A DNA stretch of 64,000 nt, taken from positions 124,001 through 188,000 of the forward strand of contig NZ_BSEN01000005.1 in assembly GCF_027921845.1 (NCBI RefSeq), read 5' to 3'. Source of the DNA: Leifsonia poae. GTDB lineage: Bacteria; Actinomycetota; Actinomycetes; Actinomycetales; Microbacteriaceae. Positions 9,411-18,083 of this stretch are shown in pieces. Position numbers and translations under genes: made by a program. The notes below the pieces were generated by a model. The model was not told the origin of the DNA and did no database searches. It worked only from the letters and a program-made list of their open reading frames with translations. Positions within the stretch are counted from its first letter, which is position 1. Each line of letters begins with the position of its first letter.

Positions 9411-9626
9411 TCACACCAGCAGCAACAGCACCCCGGCGACCAGCGATACCAGGGCGAGCACGAGCGCGACGGCGAGCAGCACGCCGTGCACGATCAGGAA
9501 CGGAGTCGCCTTGCCGGCCGCATCGCGTGCCCGTGTGTCCTTCGCCACGCGTGAGAAGAACCGCGGCCACGCGAAGATGTTGAAGACGGCGTTGAGGAAC
9601 AGGACGATGGCGGCGAAGACGGTCAT
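9411..9626 (-). CDS. SCO4848-family small membrane protein
   Basis: 71 residues with two hydrophobic helices (about 3-22 and 43-70) and a short basic loop RFFSRVAKDTRARD between them. The sequence fits the SCO4848-type family of small actinobacterial membrane proteins. Function is unknown. It lies 21 bp upstream of the HhH-GPD gene in the same direction. Confidence 0.75.
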   Translation of the reverse strand: MTVFAAIVLFLNAVFNIFAWPRFFSRVAKDTRARDAAGKATPFLIVHGVLLAVALVLALVSLVAGVLLLLV

Positions 9627-9680
9627 GGTTCCTCCAGCCTACGAGACCGCCGGACGGAGTCGCGCGTCGCGCCCGGGCGC

Positions 9681-10568
9681 TCAGCCGACGACGGACGGCT
9701 GTGCGAACCGCTCGGCGAGCAACCGGAGCAGGGCAGCAGAGGCGGCGCTCGGCCGCGGGCGCGAGACGGCGCTGAGCATCCACTCGATGTGTTCCGTCAG
9801 CGGCCTGGTCACGGCGCCGTCGGCCGGAATCACCGTGAGCGCCGGGAGCACCGCCACGCCGAGGCGGGCCGCGACGAACCGTGGGATCTCCCCCAGGTCG
9901 GACACCTCGGTCGAGATGCGGCGGGTGAGGCCGCGCTCATCGAGCGCGCGGTCGAGCGTGACGCGATTGCCGAAGCCCGCCCGCGCGTCGATGAACGGCT
10001 CGTCGGCGAGTGCGGCGAGCGAGACGGCCTGCCTCCCGGCGAGCGGGTGGTCCTCGGCGAGCACGGCCACGAAGGGCGACACAGCGAGCTCCTGATGCAG
10101 CAGCCCGGGGGCGCGCCCAGGTAGGCCCATGAACGCGACGTCGACGTTGCCGAGGCGCACGTCCTTCGCCAGCCCTGTCGAGCCGCTCGGAGACGGCCCG
10201 AGCAGGAGGTCGACCAGTGGATGCCGGGCGTGGAACTCGCCCATGATGCCTGGCAGGTCGATGGTCGTCAGGTTGGTGAAGATGCCGACCCGCACCTGCC
10301 CCCGCAACCCGCCCGTGGTGTCGGCGAGCTCGTGCAGGCGCTCCCCCGCACGCAGCGTCTCCCGGGCGGCGTCGATCACACGCCGGCCGAGCACGGTCAG
10401 TCGCACGCCGTGCGGGTCGCGGTCGAAGAGCGCGCCGCCGAGCTCCCGCTCCAGCGACCGGATACCCGCCGACACCGTCGACTGCGCAGCGAACACGCGC
10501 GAGGCCGCGCGTGTGAAGTTGAGTTCGTCGGCGACGGCGAGGAAGTACTCGAGCTGGCGGAGTTCCAT
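9681..10568 (-). CDS. LysR-type transcriptional regulator
   Basis: 295 residues starting MELRQLEYFLAVADELNFTR, the canonical LysR N-terminus. The winged HTH covers about residues 1-60 and includes AAQSTVSAGIRSLERELGG. An inducer-binding domain follows (VRVGIFTNLTTIDLPGIM through GVAVLPALTV). It is divergent from the MFS gene with 78 bp between the starts. A T-N11-A operator lies in that gap, so it probably controls both itself and the transporter. Confidence 0.93.
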   Translation of the reverse strand: MELRQLEYFLAVADELNFTRAASRVFAAQSTVSAGIRSLERELGGALFDRDPHGVRLTVLGRRVIDAARETLRAGERLHELADTTGGLRGQVRVGIFTNLTTIDLPGIMGEFHARHPLVDLLLGPSPSGSTGLAKDVRLGNVDVAFMGLPGRAPGLLHQELAVSPFVAVLAEDHPLAGRQAVSLAALADEPFIDARAGFGNRVTLDRALDERGLTRRISTEVSDLGEIPRFVAARLGVAVLPALTVIPADGAVTRPLTEHIEWMLSAVSRPRPSAASAALLRLLAERFAQPSVVG

Positions 10569-10572
10569 GTGG

Positions 10573-10591
10573 CAATCGTAAACGCCGATTG
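10573..10591. promoter_or_regulatory. LysR-type operator
   Basis: CAATCG and CGATTG form a perfect 6-bp inverted repeat with 7 nt between them. T10576 and A10588 are separated by exactly 11 nt, giving the T-N11-A LysR signature within ATCG-N7-CGAT. It sits 5 bp before the LysR start and 56 bp before the MFS start. Confidence 0.7.
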
Positions 10592-10646
10592 TCAGCATCG
10601 CTGATATCCGTTGGACACGATCATCGGTCGAGCGCATCATCAAAGC

Positions 10647-11936
10647 ATGACGACCACGGCCCCCACTCGCACCACCCGCGCTTCCAGCACCGCCAGCGCC
10701 ACCGCATCCCGTTCCCGTCGATCCGCGTGGCGCCTGCGCCACGGCACCGGCTTCTGGGTGATCGCCGCGGCGTTCCTCGCGGTGATGGCGTTCTCGACCC
10801 TGCCCACTCCGCTCTACGCGCTCTACCAGCAGCGCGACGGCTTCCCGACCTGGGTCGTGACCGTCATCTTCGCCGCCTACGCCGTCGGCGTGATCGCCAG
10901 CCTGTTCCTCATCGGGCACATCAGCGACTGGGCAGGGCGGCGTCGCATGGTGCTGGTCGCCATCGTGCTCGAGATCGTCGCCGCGGTGCTGTTCGTGTTC
11001 TGGAACGACGTCAGCGGGCTGCTCGTCGCCCGGGTGATCTCCGGAGTCGGCGTCGGTGCGCTCACGGCCAGCGCCACGGCCCACCTCAGCGAACTGCGGT
11101 CCGTCGCCCGGCCGGACGAGGGCCCGCGCCTGTCCGGCACCGTGTCGACCGCCGTCAACACCGGCGGTCTCGCGCTCGGCCCGCTGATCGCGGGCGCCCT
11201 CGCCCAGTTCCTGCCGCAGCCGCTGCTGCTGCCGTACGTGGTGTTCCTGGTCATCCTGGCGATCGCCGCCGTCGCTGTCGCGCTCGTTCCGGAGACGGTC
11301 GAGCGGGCCGAGGAGCGACCCGCCTACCGCCCGCAGCGCGTCTCGCTTCCGGCCGGCTCACGCAGTGCGTTCTCGGCCGCAGCGATCGCCGCCTTCGCCG
11401 GCTTCGCGGTGTTCGGGCTGTTCACGTCGCTCGCGCCCAGCGTGCTCGCCGGGACGCTGCATGAGACGTCGCGGCTGATGGCCGGGGTCGTTCCGTTCTC
11501 GGTGTTCGCGGCGTCGGCCGTCTCGCAGATCGTGCTGGCGCGTGCGACGGCGCGCACCCAGCTCGTCCTGGCGCTCGCGTTCCTCGTCGCCGGACTCGCC
11601 GGACTGGCGATCGGTGTGCTCACGGCGGGCCTGGTCGTGTTCGTGATCAGCGGCGTGCTCGCGGGTGCGGGCGTCGGACTGCTCTTCCGGTCGGCGATCG
11701 GCGTCGCGGCGTCGCTCGCTGCACCCGATCGCCGCGGCGAGGTGCTGGCCGCGATCTTCCTGATCGCCTACATCGGCCTCGCCGTGCCGGTGCTGCTCGT
11801 CGGCGTCGCGCTGATCTTCTGGCCGCTGGTGCCCGTGCTCGTCGTGTTCGTGATCGTGGTGGGCGCACTCAGCCTGTTCGCCGGTCTCCGGATGCTCGGC
11901 CGCACCGGCCGCATCGTCCGCACCGTCCGCGCCTGA
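10647..11936 (+). CDS. MFS transporter, probable drug efflux
   Basis: 429 residues from ATG 10647, with twelve predicted membrane helices. The early loop motif IGHISDWAGRRRMVL between TM2 and TM3 is the MFS motif A. A cytosolic serine/threonine/arginine-rich N-terminus precedes the first helix (FWVIAAAFLAVMAFSTLPTPLY). The TPLY...P motif after TM1 is common in DHA1-type exporters. It is divergently paired with a LysR regulator. Substrate export of a small toxic compound is inferred. Confidence 0.88.
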   Translation: MTTTAPTRTTRASSTASATASRSRRSAWRLRHGTGFWVIAAAFLAVMAFSTLPTPLYALYQQRDGFPTWVVTVIFAAYAVGVIASLFLIGHISDWAGRRRMVLVAIVLEIVAAVLFVFWNDVSGLLVARVISGVGVGALTASATAHLSELRSVARPDEGPRLSGTVSTAVNTGGLALGPLIAGALAQFLPQPLLLPYVVFLVILAIAAVAVALVPETVERAEERPAYRPQRVSLPAGSRSAFSAAAIAAFAGFAVFGLFTSLAPSVLAGTLHETSRLMAGVVPFSVFAASAVSQIVLARATARTQLVLALAFLVAGLAGLAIGVLTAGLVVFVISGVLAGAGVGLLFRSAIGVAASLAAPDRRGEVLAAIFLIAYIGLAVPVLLVGVALIFWPLVPVLVVFVIVVGALSLFAGLRMLGRTGRIVRTVRA

Positions 11937-11953
11937 CGACGCGTCACCAGCCG

Positions 11954-12841
11954 TCAGTCCGCGGCCACCAGCTGCACGCGCAGCGAGTCGACGCGCGTGG
12001 CGATGACGTCGTCGGCCGCCCACCGCTGCGCCAGCCGGCTCAGCACGGCGTCGAGCTCCTCGCGGGTCAGCCCAGCGCCGAGTTCGAGCCGGACGACCAG
12101 TTCTTCGCCGCGCAGGCGGGACGACGGGTCGCCCGCGAGCAGGGCGATGTCGTGCACCCCGAGCTCCGAGCCGATCGAATCGACGAACGCCGAGAACACC
12201 TCGGGGTCGCGAAAGCTCGGGACCCACGGAAGGCTCTGCGCGATCGCCCACAGCGCCGGGCGCCGGATCACGAACTCGGTCTCCGAGGTCGGGTCGAGCA
12301 CCACGAGCTCGGTGTCCTCGCCGGCCGCGGCGAGGGCGACTCGTGCGCCGTCGGCGGGCACGGGGCGTGCGAGCGGATTCCAGGCCTGCATCGCGGTCAC
12401 CGACGAGAAGACCGGAAGCACCGTGCGACCATCCGGCCCGGCGACGGTGACGATCGACAGCTCCTGCGACTTGTCGACGAGGTGACCGGCGTCGGTGGTG
12501 CCGCTCTCACCGAGTTCGGCGACCAGCGGGATGAGCAGACGCGACGTCCGCACCGCGTCGACGACGGCCTCCGGGCCGGCCTCGCCCGCCCGGAACGCCG
12601 CGAGCGCCCCGAGCAGCGCCGGCGGTGCGCTGCCGTCGTCGTCTCCGAAGGCGTTGTCGTCGAATCTGCGACCGTCCCACGGCTGACCCGCAGAATCCGC
12701 GTCGTTCGCCGCCGCGGCGGCGAGCTGGGCGGCGAAACCGCTCAGGCGCGCTGCGCCCGTCTCGCTCGGCGACGGCCCGGACGTGCCGTCATGCTGTGCA
12801 CGACGGTCCGCCTGGTCTCCGTCGTCAGTCGCCCGCGACAT
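11954..12841 (-). CDS. SseB-family protein in the his cluster
   Basis: 295 residues from the ATG at 12841, which overlaps the end of priA by 17 bp. A disordered charged N-terminus (about residues 1-40) is followed by an SseB N-terminal-like domain ([28 protein letters not shown], and VTAMQAWN). The C-terminal half holds a second conserved region up to the end. The protein is cytosolic. Its place directly downstream of priA is common in this family of genomes; a function in histidine metabolism is not implied by the sequence. Confidence 0.75.
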   Translation of the reverse strand: MSRATDDGDQADRRAQHDGTSGPSPSETGAARLSGFAAQLAAAAANDADSAGQPWDGRRFDDNAFGDDDGSAPPALLGALAAFRAGEAGPEAVVDAVRTSRLLIPLVAELGESGTTDAGHLVDKSQELSIVTVAGPDGRTVLPVFSSVTAMQAWNPLARPVPADGARVALAAAGEDTELVVLDPTSETEFVIRRPALWAIAQSLPWVPSFRDPEVFSAFVDSIGSELGVHDIALLAGDPSSRLRGEELVVRLELGAGLTREELDAVLSRLAQRWAADDVIATRVDSLRVQLVAAD

Positions 12842-13571
12842 CCAGCGCCTCGGGCAGGGTGAACGCACCCGCATACAGGGCCTTGCCCACGATCGCGCCC
12901 TCGAGACCGAGGGGCACGAGCTCACGCAGGGCGGCGATGTCGTCGAGGCTGGAGATACCGCCCGACGCGACGACCGGACGCTCGGTGCGCTCCATCACGT
13001 CGCGCAGCAGGTCGAGGTTCGGGCCGCGCAGGGTGCCGTCCTTGGTGACGTCGGTCACCACGTAGCGCGCACATCCGGCCTCTTCGAGGCGCTCGAGCAC
13101 GCTCCAGAGGTCGCCGCCGTCCTGGGTCCAGCCGCGCGCGGCGAGGGTGGTGCCGCGCACATCCAGCCCGACCGCGATGGCCTCGCCGTATTGTCCGATC
13201 ACGTTGGCGGCCCACTCCGGGTTCTCCAGAGCCGCGGTGCCGAGGTTGATGCGCTTGGCGCCGATCTCCAGCGCCGACTCCAGCGAGGCGTCGTCGCGGA
13301 TGCCGCCGGAGAGCTCGACGTTGACGCCGCGCACCTGACGGATGACCTTCTTGAGCAGCGCGTGGTTGTCGCCACGGCCGAATGCGGCGTCGAGGTCGAC
13401 CAGGTGGATCCATTCGGCACCCTGATCCGCCCAGTCGGCGGCGGCGTCGATCGGGTCGCCGTAGCTGGTCTCGGAGCCGGCCTCGCCTTGCGTCAGGCGC
13501 ACGGCCTTGCCGTCGGCGACGTCGACCGCCGGCAGCAGGACGAGCCGCGGCGTGCTGGTGAATTCACTCAT
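12825..13571 (-). CDS. priA: bifunctional HisA/TrpF isomerase PriA
   Basis: 248 residues, a TIM-barrel isomerase. [15 protein letters not shown] at the start carries the first catalytic Asp. [14 protein letters not shown] and the loop [17 protein letters not shown] match the actinobacterial PriA subgroup, which converts both ProFAR (histidine path) and phosphoribosylanthranilate (tryptophan path). No separate trpF is visible in this window, consistent with dual use. It follows hisH by 69 bp and overlaps the SseB-like gene. Confidence 0.92.
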   Translation of the reverse strand: MSEFTSTPRLVLLPAVDVADGKAVRLTQGEAGSETSYGDPIDAAADWADQGAEWIHLVDLDAAFGRGDNHALLKKVIRQVRGVNVELSGGIRDDASLESALEIGAKRINLGTAALENPEWAANVIGQYGEAIAVGLDVRGTTLAARGWTQDGGDLWSVLERLEEAGCARYVVTDVTKDGTLRGPNLDLLRDVMERTERPVVASGGISSLDDIAALRELVPLGLEGAIVGKALYAGAFTLPEALDVAGD

Positions 13572-13640
13572 GATCTTCCTCGGGGTTACGACTGCGCGCC
13601 GTCGGCGGCAGAGACAGGCGATGGGTGCGACCGCACTCGG

Positions 13641-14273
13641 TCAGAGCGAGCCGATCCAGTTGCGGAGGAGCTGGATGCCGGCCTGGCCGGACTTCTCCGG
13701 GTGGAACTGGGTGGCGCTCAGCGGACCGTTCTCGACGGCGGCGATGAACCGGCCCCCGTGCTGCGACCAGGTGACGTGCGGCTGCGGGAACGGCGCTGTG
13801 ACATCCAGCGTCCAGTGCTGAGCGGCGTAGGAGTGCACGAAGTAGAAGCGCTCGTCGCGGATGCCGTCGAACAGCACCGAGTCGGCGGGCGCGTCGACGG
13901 TGTTCCAGCCCATGTGCGGGAGCACCTCGGCATCGAGCCGGTCGATCTCGCCCGGCCATTCGCCGAGCCCCTCGGCATCGCTGCCGCGCTCGAGTCCGCG
14001 GTCGAACAGCACCTGCATCCCGACGCAGATGCCGAGCACGGGGCGACCGCCGGCGAGCCGACGGTCGATGACCTCGTCGCCGTGGGAGGCGCGCAGGGCG
14101 TCGATGACGGCACGGAACGCGCCGACGCCGGGGACCACGAGGCCGTCGGCGTCACGTGCGCGGGAGCGGTCGCCGGTCAGCTCGACGTTCGCCCCTGCCG
14201 CCTCGAGTGCTTTGGCGGCGGAGTGGACGTTGCCCGACCCGTAGTCGAAGACGACGACATCAGGACGGCTCAC
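13641..14273 (-). CDS. hisH: imidazole glycerol phosphate synthase glutaminase subunit HisH
   Basis: 210 residues, class I glutamine amidotransferase. The nucleophile Cys83 lies in [11 protein letters not shown]. The other triad residues are the His and Glu in the closing [12 protein letters not shown]. It supplies ammonia to HisF, which is not in this window. The start overlaps the hisB stop by 4 bp. Confidence 0.96.
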   Translation of the reverse strand: MSRPDVVVFDYGSGNVHSAAKALEAAGANVELTGDRSRARDADGLVVPGVGAFRAVIDALRASHGDEVIDRRLAGGRPVLGICVGMQVLFDRGLERGSDAEGLGEWPGEIDRLDAEVLPHMGWNTVDAPADSVLFDGIRDERFYFVHSYAAQHWTLDVTAPFPQPHVTWSQHGGRFIAAVENGPLSATQFHPEKSGQAGIQLLRNWIGSL

Positions 14274-14872
14274 AGGGCTCCCTTGGTCGAGGGGATGCCC
14301 GTGATGAGCGGATCCAGTGCCTTGGCCTGGCGGAACGCGCGCGCGAACGCCTTGAACTCCGCCTCAGCGATGTGGTGCGGGTCGCGCCCGCCGACGACCG
14401 TGATGTGCGTGGTGATTGCGGCGTTGAAGGTGATCGCCTCGAACACGTGACGCAGCATGGAGCCGGTGAAGTGACCGCCGATCAGGTGGAACTCGAAGCC
14501 GGCCGGCTCTCCCGAGTGCACCAGGTACGGACGCCCCGAGATGTCCACCACGGCCTGCACCAGCGCCTCGTCGAGCGGCACCAGGGCGTCGCCGTAGCGT
14601 GAGATGCCGCGCTTGTCGCCGAGTGCCGCCTTGATCGCCTGACCGAGCACGATGCCGATGTCTTCGACGGTGTGGTGCACGTCGATCTCGGTGTCGCCGT
14701 TCGCCCGCACCCGCAGGTCGGTCAGCGAGTGCTTCGCGAACGCCGTGAGCAGGTGGTCGAAGAACGGGACGGAGGTCTCGATGTCCGATGCGCCGCTGCC
14801 GTCGAGGTCGAGGCTCAGCTCGATGCTCGACTCGCTGGTCTCGCGCTGCAGGGTGGCCGTGCGATTGGTCAT
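14270..14872 (-). CDS. hisB: imidazoleglycerol-phosphate dehydratase HisB
   Basis: 200 residues, the standard length of a monofunctional HisB. Metal-binding motifs are present as [23 protein letters not shown] and DPHHIAEA. The ATG overlaps the hisC stop by 4 bp (ATGA type). It catalyses the sixth step of histidine synthesis. Confidence 0.96.
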   Translation of the reverse strand: MTNRTATLQRETSESSIELSLDLDGSGASDIETSVPFFDHLLTAFAKHSLTDLRVRANGDTEIDVHHTVEDIGIVLGQAIKAALGDKRGISRYGDALVPLDEALVQAVVDISGRPYLVHSGEPAGFEFHLIGGHFTGSMLRHVFEAITFNAAITTHITVVGGRDPHHIAEAEFKAFARAFRQAKALDPLITGIPSTKGAL

Positions 14873-15993
14873 GACTCCGAGCCTACCGGGGCGGCCGCAG
14901 AGGACTGGGCTCCGTCTGGACGCCCCAGCGACGCGAGCGCGGTGAGGAACGCCGTGGTCTCCGCCTCGGTCCCCGCGGTGACCCGGAGGTGCCCCGGAAT
15001 GCCGACATCCCGGATCAGCACGCCCTGCGCGAGGAGCGCCTCGAAGGTGGCGTGCGGGTCGGCCACTCCCCCGAACAGCACGAAGTTGCTGCCGCTGCGG
15101 TGCGGACGGTAGCCGAGCCCCGCGAGCTCGCGCACGAGGCGGTCCCGCTGCACGCGGATCTCGCCCACCATCCCGAGCATCTCGTCCGAGTGCGCCAGCG
15201 CACCCACGGCCGCCGCCTGGGTGAGCGCGGAGAGGTGGTACGGCAGTCGCACGAGGCGAAGAGCGTCGACGGCGGCAGGGTCCGCCGCCAGGTAGCCGAC
15301 GCGGGCGCCGGCGAACGCGAACGCCTTGCTCATCGTGCGGGAGACGAGGAGGCGGGGGCGTCCGGGCAGCAGCGTGAGCGCGGACGGCTCGCCCTCTGGC
15401 ATGAACTCGGCGTACGCCTCGTCGACGACCACCATGCCGCGGGCGGCGTCGTAGGCCGCCGCGATCGTCTCCAGCGAGAGTGGAGTGCCGGTCGGGTTGT
15501 TCGGCGCGCAGAGGATCACGATGTCGGGGTCGAGTCGGGTGATCTCGGCGACGGCGGTCTCGGGAGACAGCTCGAATTCGGCGTCGCGCGCGCCGGCGAG
15601 CCACACCGTGCCGGTCCCCGAGGCGAGCAGCGGGTACATCGAGTAGGTCGGCGTGAAGCCGAGCAGGCTGCGGCCCGGGCCACCGAAGGCCTGCAGGATC
15701 TGCTGGATCACCTCGTTCGATCCGTTCGCCGCCCAGATGTTCTCCGGCGTCAGACCGTGACCGAGGTAGTGGGCCAGGCTCTCGCGCAGCTCGGTGAACT
15801 CGCGATCCGGGTAGCGGTTGACGCCGCCGATCGCGGTCGCGACGCGAGCCACGATGTCCGCCGCCACGTCATCCGGAACCGGATGCGTGTTCTCGTTCAC
15901 GTTCAGCGCCACAGGAACGACTTTCTGTGGAGCGCCATACGGGGTCTTGCCCCGCAAATCATCGCGAATCGGCAGATCAGAGAGGGAAGTCAC
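14869..15993 (-). CDS. hisC: histidinol-phosphate aminotransferase HisC
   Basis: 374 residues, fold-type I PLP enzyme. The Schiff-base lysine is Lys223 in [17 protein letters not shown], with ANGSNEVIQ and PNNPTGTPL as other class II aminotransferase signatures. It is the first gene of hisC-hisB-hisH-priA-sseB on the minus strand. The 119 bp upstream hold no visible T-box or other known leader. Confidence 0.95.
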   Translation of the reverse strand: MTSLSDLPIRDDLRGKTPYGAPQKVVPVALNVNENTHPVPDDVAADIVARVATAIGGVNRYPDREFTELRESLAHYLGHGLTPENIWAANGSNEVIQQILQAFGGPGRSLLGFTPTYSMYPLLASGTGTVWLAGARDAEFELSPETAVAEITRLDPDIVILCAPNNPTGTPLSLETIAAAYDAARGMVVVDEAYAEFMPEGEPSALTLLPGRPRLLVSRTMSKAFAFAGARVGYLAADPAAVDALRLVRLPYHLSALTQAAAVGALAHSDEMLGMVGEIRVQRDRLVRELAGLGYRPHRSGSNFVLFGGVADPHATFEALLAQGVLIRDVGIPGHLRVTAGTEAETTAFLTALASLGRPDGAQSSAAAPVGSES

Positions 15994-16112
15994 CCCTCAA
16001 TGGTAGTTCCGCCTACAGGATGGTTACGTCGTCTTGCTGCCCACCTGAGCTCGCCACTTCGACCCGAAGGTCACGACGAGCCACTCGGAGTTCAGTGCGC
16101 GGCACCCGAAGG

Positions 16113-16481
16113 TCAGTGCGAGTACTGCGTCGGGATGGCGATGCGCTGGCCGGGCGAGACCACAGCCGAGTCGAGCTGGTTGAGCGAGACGATGTCGGCG
16201 ATGACGTCGCGCGGGTCGGCACCCGGCGCCACCTTCTCGGCGATGCTCCAGAGGGACTGACCTGACTGCACGGTGACCTGCTGGAACGTCACGTGCGTCT
16301 GATCGCCTGTGGCCACCGCGCCGCCGCTGTTGAGCGCGAAGAGCAGGGCTCCGATGACGAGCGGGACGGACGCGAGGGTCGTGAGGACCGCGCGCCCGCG
16401 TCGGGTGAGGCGGAGGCGGGTGCGGGCTCCCGCCGGCATGTCGAAACTCGACGGCGTCATGGTGACTGCTGCTGTGCTCAC
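16113..16481 (-). CDS. LysM-domain membrane protein divergent from lexA, likely SOS-induced division inhibitor
   Basis: 122 residues. A basic N-terminus is followed by one membrane helix (about residues 30-53) and then a LysM domain (VTVQSGQSLWSIAEKV, VADIVSLNQLDS, SPGQRIAIP). Divergent placement next to lexA, with SOS boxes in the shared gap, matches Rv2719c/ChiZ of M. tuberculosis and DivS of Corynebacterium in position. Those proteins hold back cell division during the SOS response. Orthology of function is inferred from this context and the TM-LysM layout. Confidence 0.82.
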   Translation of the reverse strand: MSTAAVTMTPSSFDMPAGARTRLRLTRRGRAVLTTLASVPLVIGALLFALNSGGAVATGDQTHVTFQQVTVQSGQSLWSIAEKVAPGADPRDVIADIVSLNQLDSAVVSPGQRIAIPTQYSH

Positions 16482-16545
16482 GGTCGTGACCTCCTAAGAT
16501 TCCGCACCCGGCGCTTGGCCGGCAGACCGGATGCGAAGCTGTGTT

Positions 16546-16561
16546 CCGAATATATCTTCGA
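16546..16561. promoter_or_regulatory. LexA (SOS) box 1 upstream of lexA
   Basis: CCGAATATATCTTCGA matches 9 of 12 fixed positions of the TCGAAC-N4-GTTCGA box. It is nearly identical to the box before recA (29585-29600). It lies 65 bp before the LysM gene start and about 184 bp before the lexA start. Confidence 0.6.
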
Positions 16562-16620
16562 ATGTTCGAAACCTCAAGCGCGATATCGCGGCTGTTTTTC
16601 ACACGAATATCGAGACACAC

Positions 16621-16636
16621 TCGAACACATGTTTGT
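16621..16636. promoter_or_regulatory. LexA (SOS) box 2 upstream of lexA
   Basis: TCGAACACATGTTTGT matches 10 of 12 fixed positions of the TCGAAC-N4-GTTCGA box. It lies nearer lexA than box 1, so this pair could serve lexA autoregulation and the divergent LysM gene separately. Confidence 0.65.
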
Positions 16637-16744
16637 TTTGCCGCTGCATCGTGGATACAGTTTCGATTGTCTGGAGTTCACTCAACCAGGCACCACCGAC
16701 ATTCGGGCGGGCCGGATGCGATGGCGGGTCACGAAGGGACGACT

Positions 16745-17434
16745 GTGTCGAACGACAACCAGGCAGGACGCGAGCGCGGCGGCACGCGCCGGCGCAAGAA
16801 TCTGAGCGAGAAACAGCTCGCCATCCTCGACGTCATCGGCCGTTCCGTGAGCCAGCGGGGCTATCCGCCGAGCATGCGCGAGATCGGCGACGCGGTCGGC
16901 CTCTCCTCCCTCTCCAGCGTGACCCACCAGCTCAACCAGCTCGAGCTGAGCGGCTACCTGCGCCGCGACCCGAACCGCCCCCGCGCCCTCGAGATCCTCA
17001 TCGACCTCCCGTCTTCATCATCCGAGTCCGTCGACTTCGAGAACCAGACGCCCGTCGGCGACGCCGCCATGGTCCCTCTCGTCGGCCGCATCGCCGCCGG
17101 CGTGCCGATCACCGCCGAGCAGCAGGTCGAAGAGGTGTTCCCCCTCCCCCGCCAGCTCGTGGGCAACGGCGAGCTCTTCATGCTGAAGGTCGTCGGAGAA
17201 TCGATGATCGACGCGGCGATCTGCGACGGCGACTGGGTCGTGGTCCGCACCCAGAAGACGGCGGAGAACGGCGACATCGTCGCGGCCATGCTCGACGAAG
17301 AGGCGACGGTCAAGGTCTTCCGTCAGCGCGACGGCCACACGTGGCTTCTCCCGCGCAACTCGAACTTCGAGCCGATCCTCGGCGACTACGCCGAGGTGCT
17401 CGGCAAGGTCGTGGCGGTGCTGCGCGCGGTCTGA
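16745..17434 (+). CDS. lexA: LexA repressor
   Basis: 229 residues from a GTG with GAAGGG about 7 nt upstream; an in-frame ATG at 16721 lacks a good ribosome-binding site. The N-terminal winged helix ([20 protein letters not shown]) binds DNA. The autocleavage bond is Ala118-Gly119 in IAAGVPI, with catalytic Ser153 (GESMID) and Lys190 (TVKVF). It represses SOS genes until RecA filaments trigger self-cleavage. Confidence 0.97.
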   Translation: MSNDNQAGRERGGTRRRKNLSEKQLAILDVIGRSVSQRGYPPSMREIGDAVGLSSLSSVTHQLNQLELSGYLRRDPNRPRALEILIDLPSSSSESVDFENQTPVGDAAMVPLVGRIAAGVPITAEQQVEEVFPLPRQLVGNGELFMLKVVGESMIDAAICDGDWVVVRTQKTAENGDIVAAMLDEEATVKVFRQRDGHTWLLPRNSNFEPILGDYAEVLGKVVAVLRAV

Positions 17435-17454
17435 CGTCACCGCGCGCCGCCTGA

Positions 17455-17496
17455 CGCCCGCGTCGGTCGTGCGCTAACGCACGACCGACGCGGGCG
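17455..17496. terminator. long perfect hairpin after lexA
   Basis: A perfect 19-bp GC-rich stem closes a 4-nt CTAA loop. It lies 21 bp after the lexA stop and 33 bp before the stop of the convergent metallopeptidase gene. There is no T-tract. It is most easily read as a bidirectional terminator. Confidence 0.65.
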
Positions 17497-17528
17497 GTGC
17501 CGCGGTTCCGCACGACCGGCGCGCCCGG

Positions 17529-17879
17529 TCACGCCCAGCCGAGCTCCCGCAGCCGGGCGTCGTCCAGCCCGAAGTAGTGTCCGATCTCGTGCACGAGCGT
17601 GACCCGCACGCGTGCGCGCAGCTCGGTCAGGTCCGCGCTGTTCGCAGCGAGGTTGTTCTTGTAGAGCGTGATCCGATCCGGCAGCTCCCCGAACCCGTAG
17701 ACCCCGCGACGGGTGAGCGGATGACCGCTGTACAGGCCGTACAGGCGCGGCCGCGCATCCGGGGGCTGGTTCTCGATCAGCACGGCGACGTTCTCGAGCG
17801 GTCCGACCATGTCCTCCGGCAGCGCGTCGAAGACATCGCCGACCATCGCTTCGAAGTCCGCGTCCGAGATCTCGACCAT
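17529..17879 (-). CDS. zincin-like metallopeptidase family protein
   Basis: 116 residues from the ATG at 17879. The HEIGHYFGLDD near residue 95-105 contains the HExxH zinc motif followed by a downstream Asp. The small size and the EISDADFEAMV start fit the Zincin_1 family (PF06262). The protein is cytosolic. The substrate is unknown. It is convergent with lexA. Confidence 0.85.
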   Translation of the reverse strand: MVEISDADFEAMVGDVFDALPEDMVGPLENVAVLIENQPPDARPRLYGLYSGHPLTRRGVYGFGELPDRITLYKNNLAANSADLTELRARVRVTLVHEIGHYFGLDDARLRELGWA

Positions 17880-17942
17880 GCCGCCATTCTCCTCGGCCAC
17901 GAGGCTACGCGGCCGCCGTCCCGCCGTTCCGCCGTTCCGCAA

Positions 17943-18028
17943 TTCCGGATGCCGGAGTCGACACGCCGCCCGAACGCGCACAACTCCGGAACTCCGACCC
18001 GATGGCGGGCCGAGGTTCCGGAGTTGTG
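17943..18028. repeat. three-box AACTCCGGAA element, copy 1
   Basis: Degenerate box 1 (AATTCCGGA at 17943) is followed at 39 bp by AACTCCGGA at 17982, and at a further 35 bp by the inverted box TCCGGAGTT at 18017. GACACGCCGC lies between boxes 1 and 2. Boxes 2 and 3 form a long hairpin arm (17979-18028) of at least 14 bp. The element sits in the 204-bp gap before metE. Confidence 0.75.
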
Positions 18029-18083
18029 TAGCGAGCTGAGCAGCAGCGAGCAGAGCTCTACCGAGCTGAGACCGGCGACCCGC

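Noticed and set aside
16721-16744. Upstream ATG as lexA start
   Set aside because: The GTG at 16745 has a better placed GAAGGG; the upstream ATG has no ribosome-binding site.
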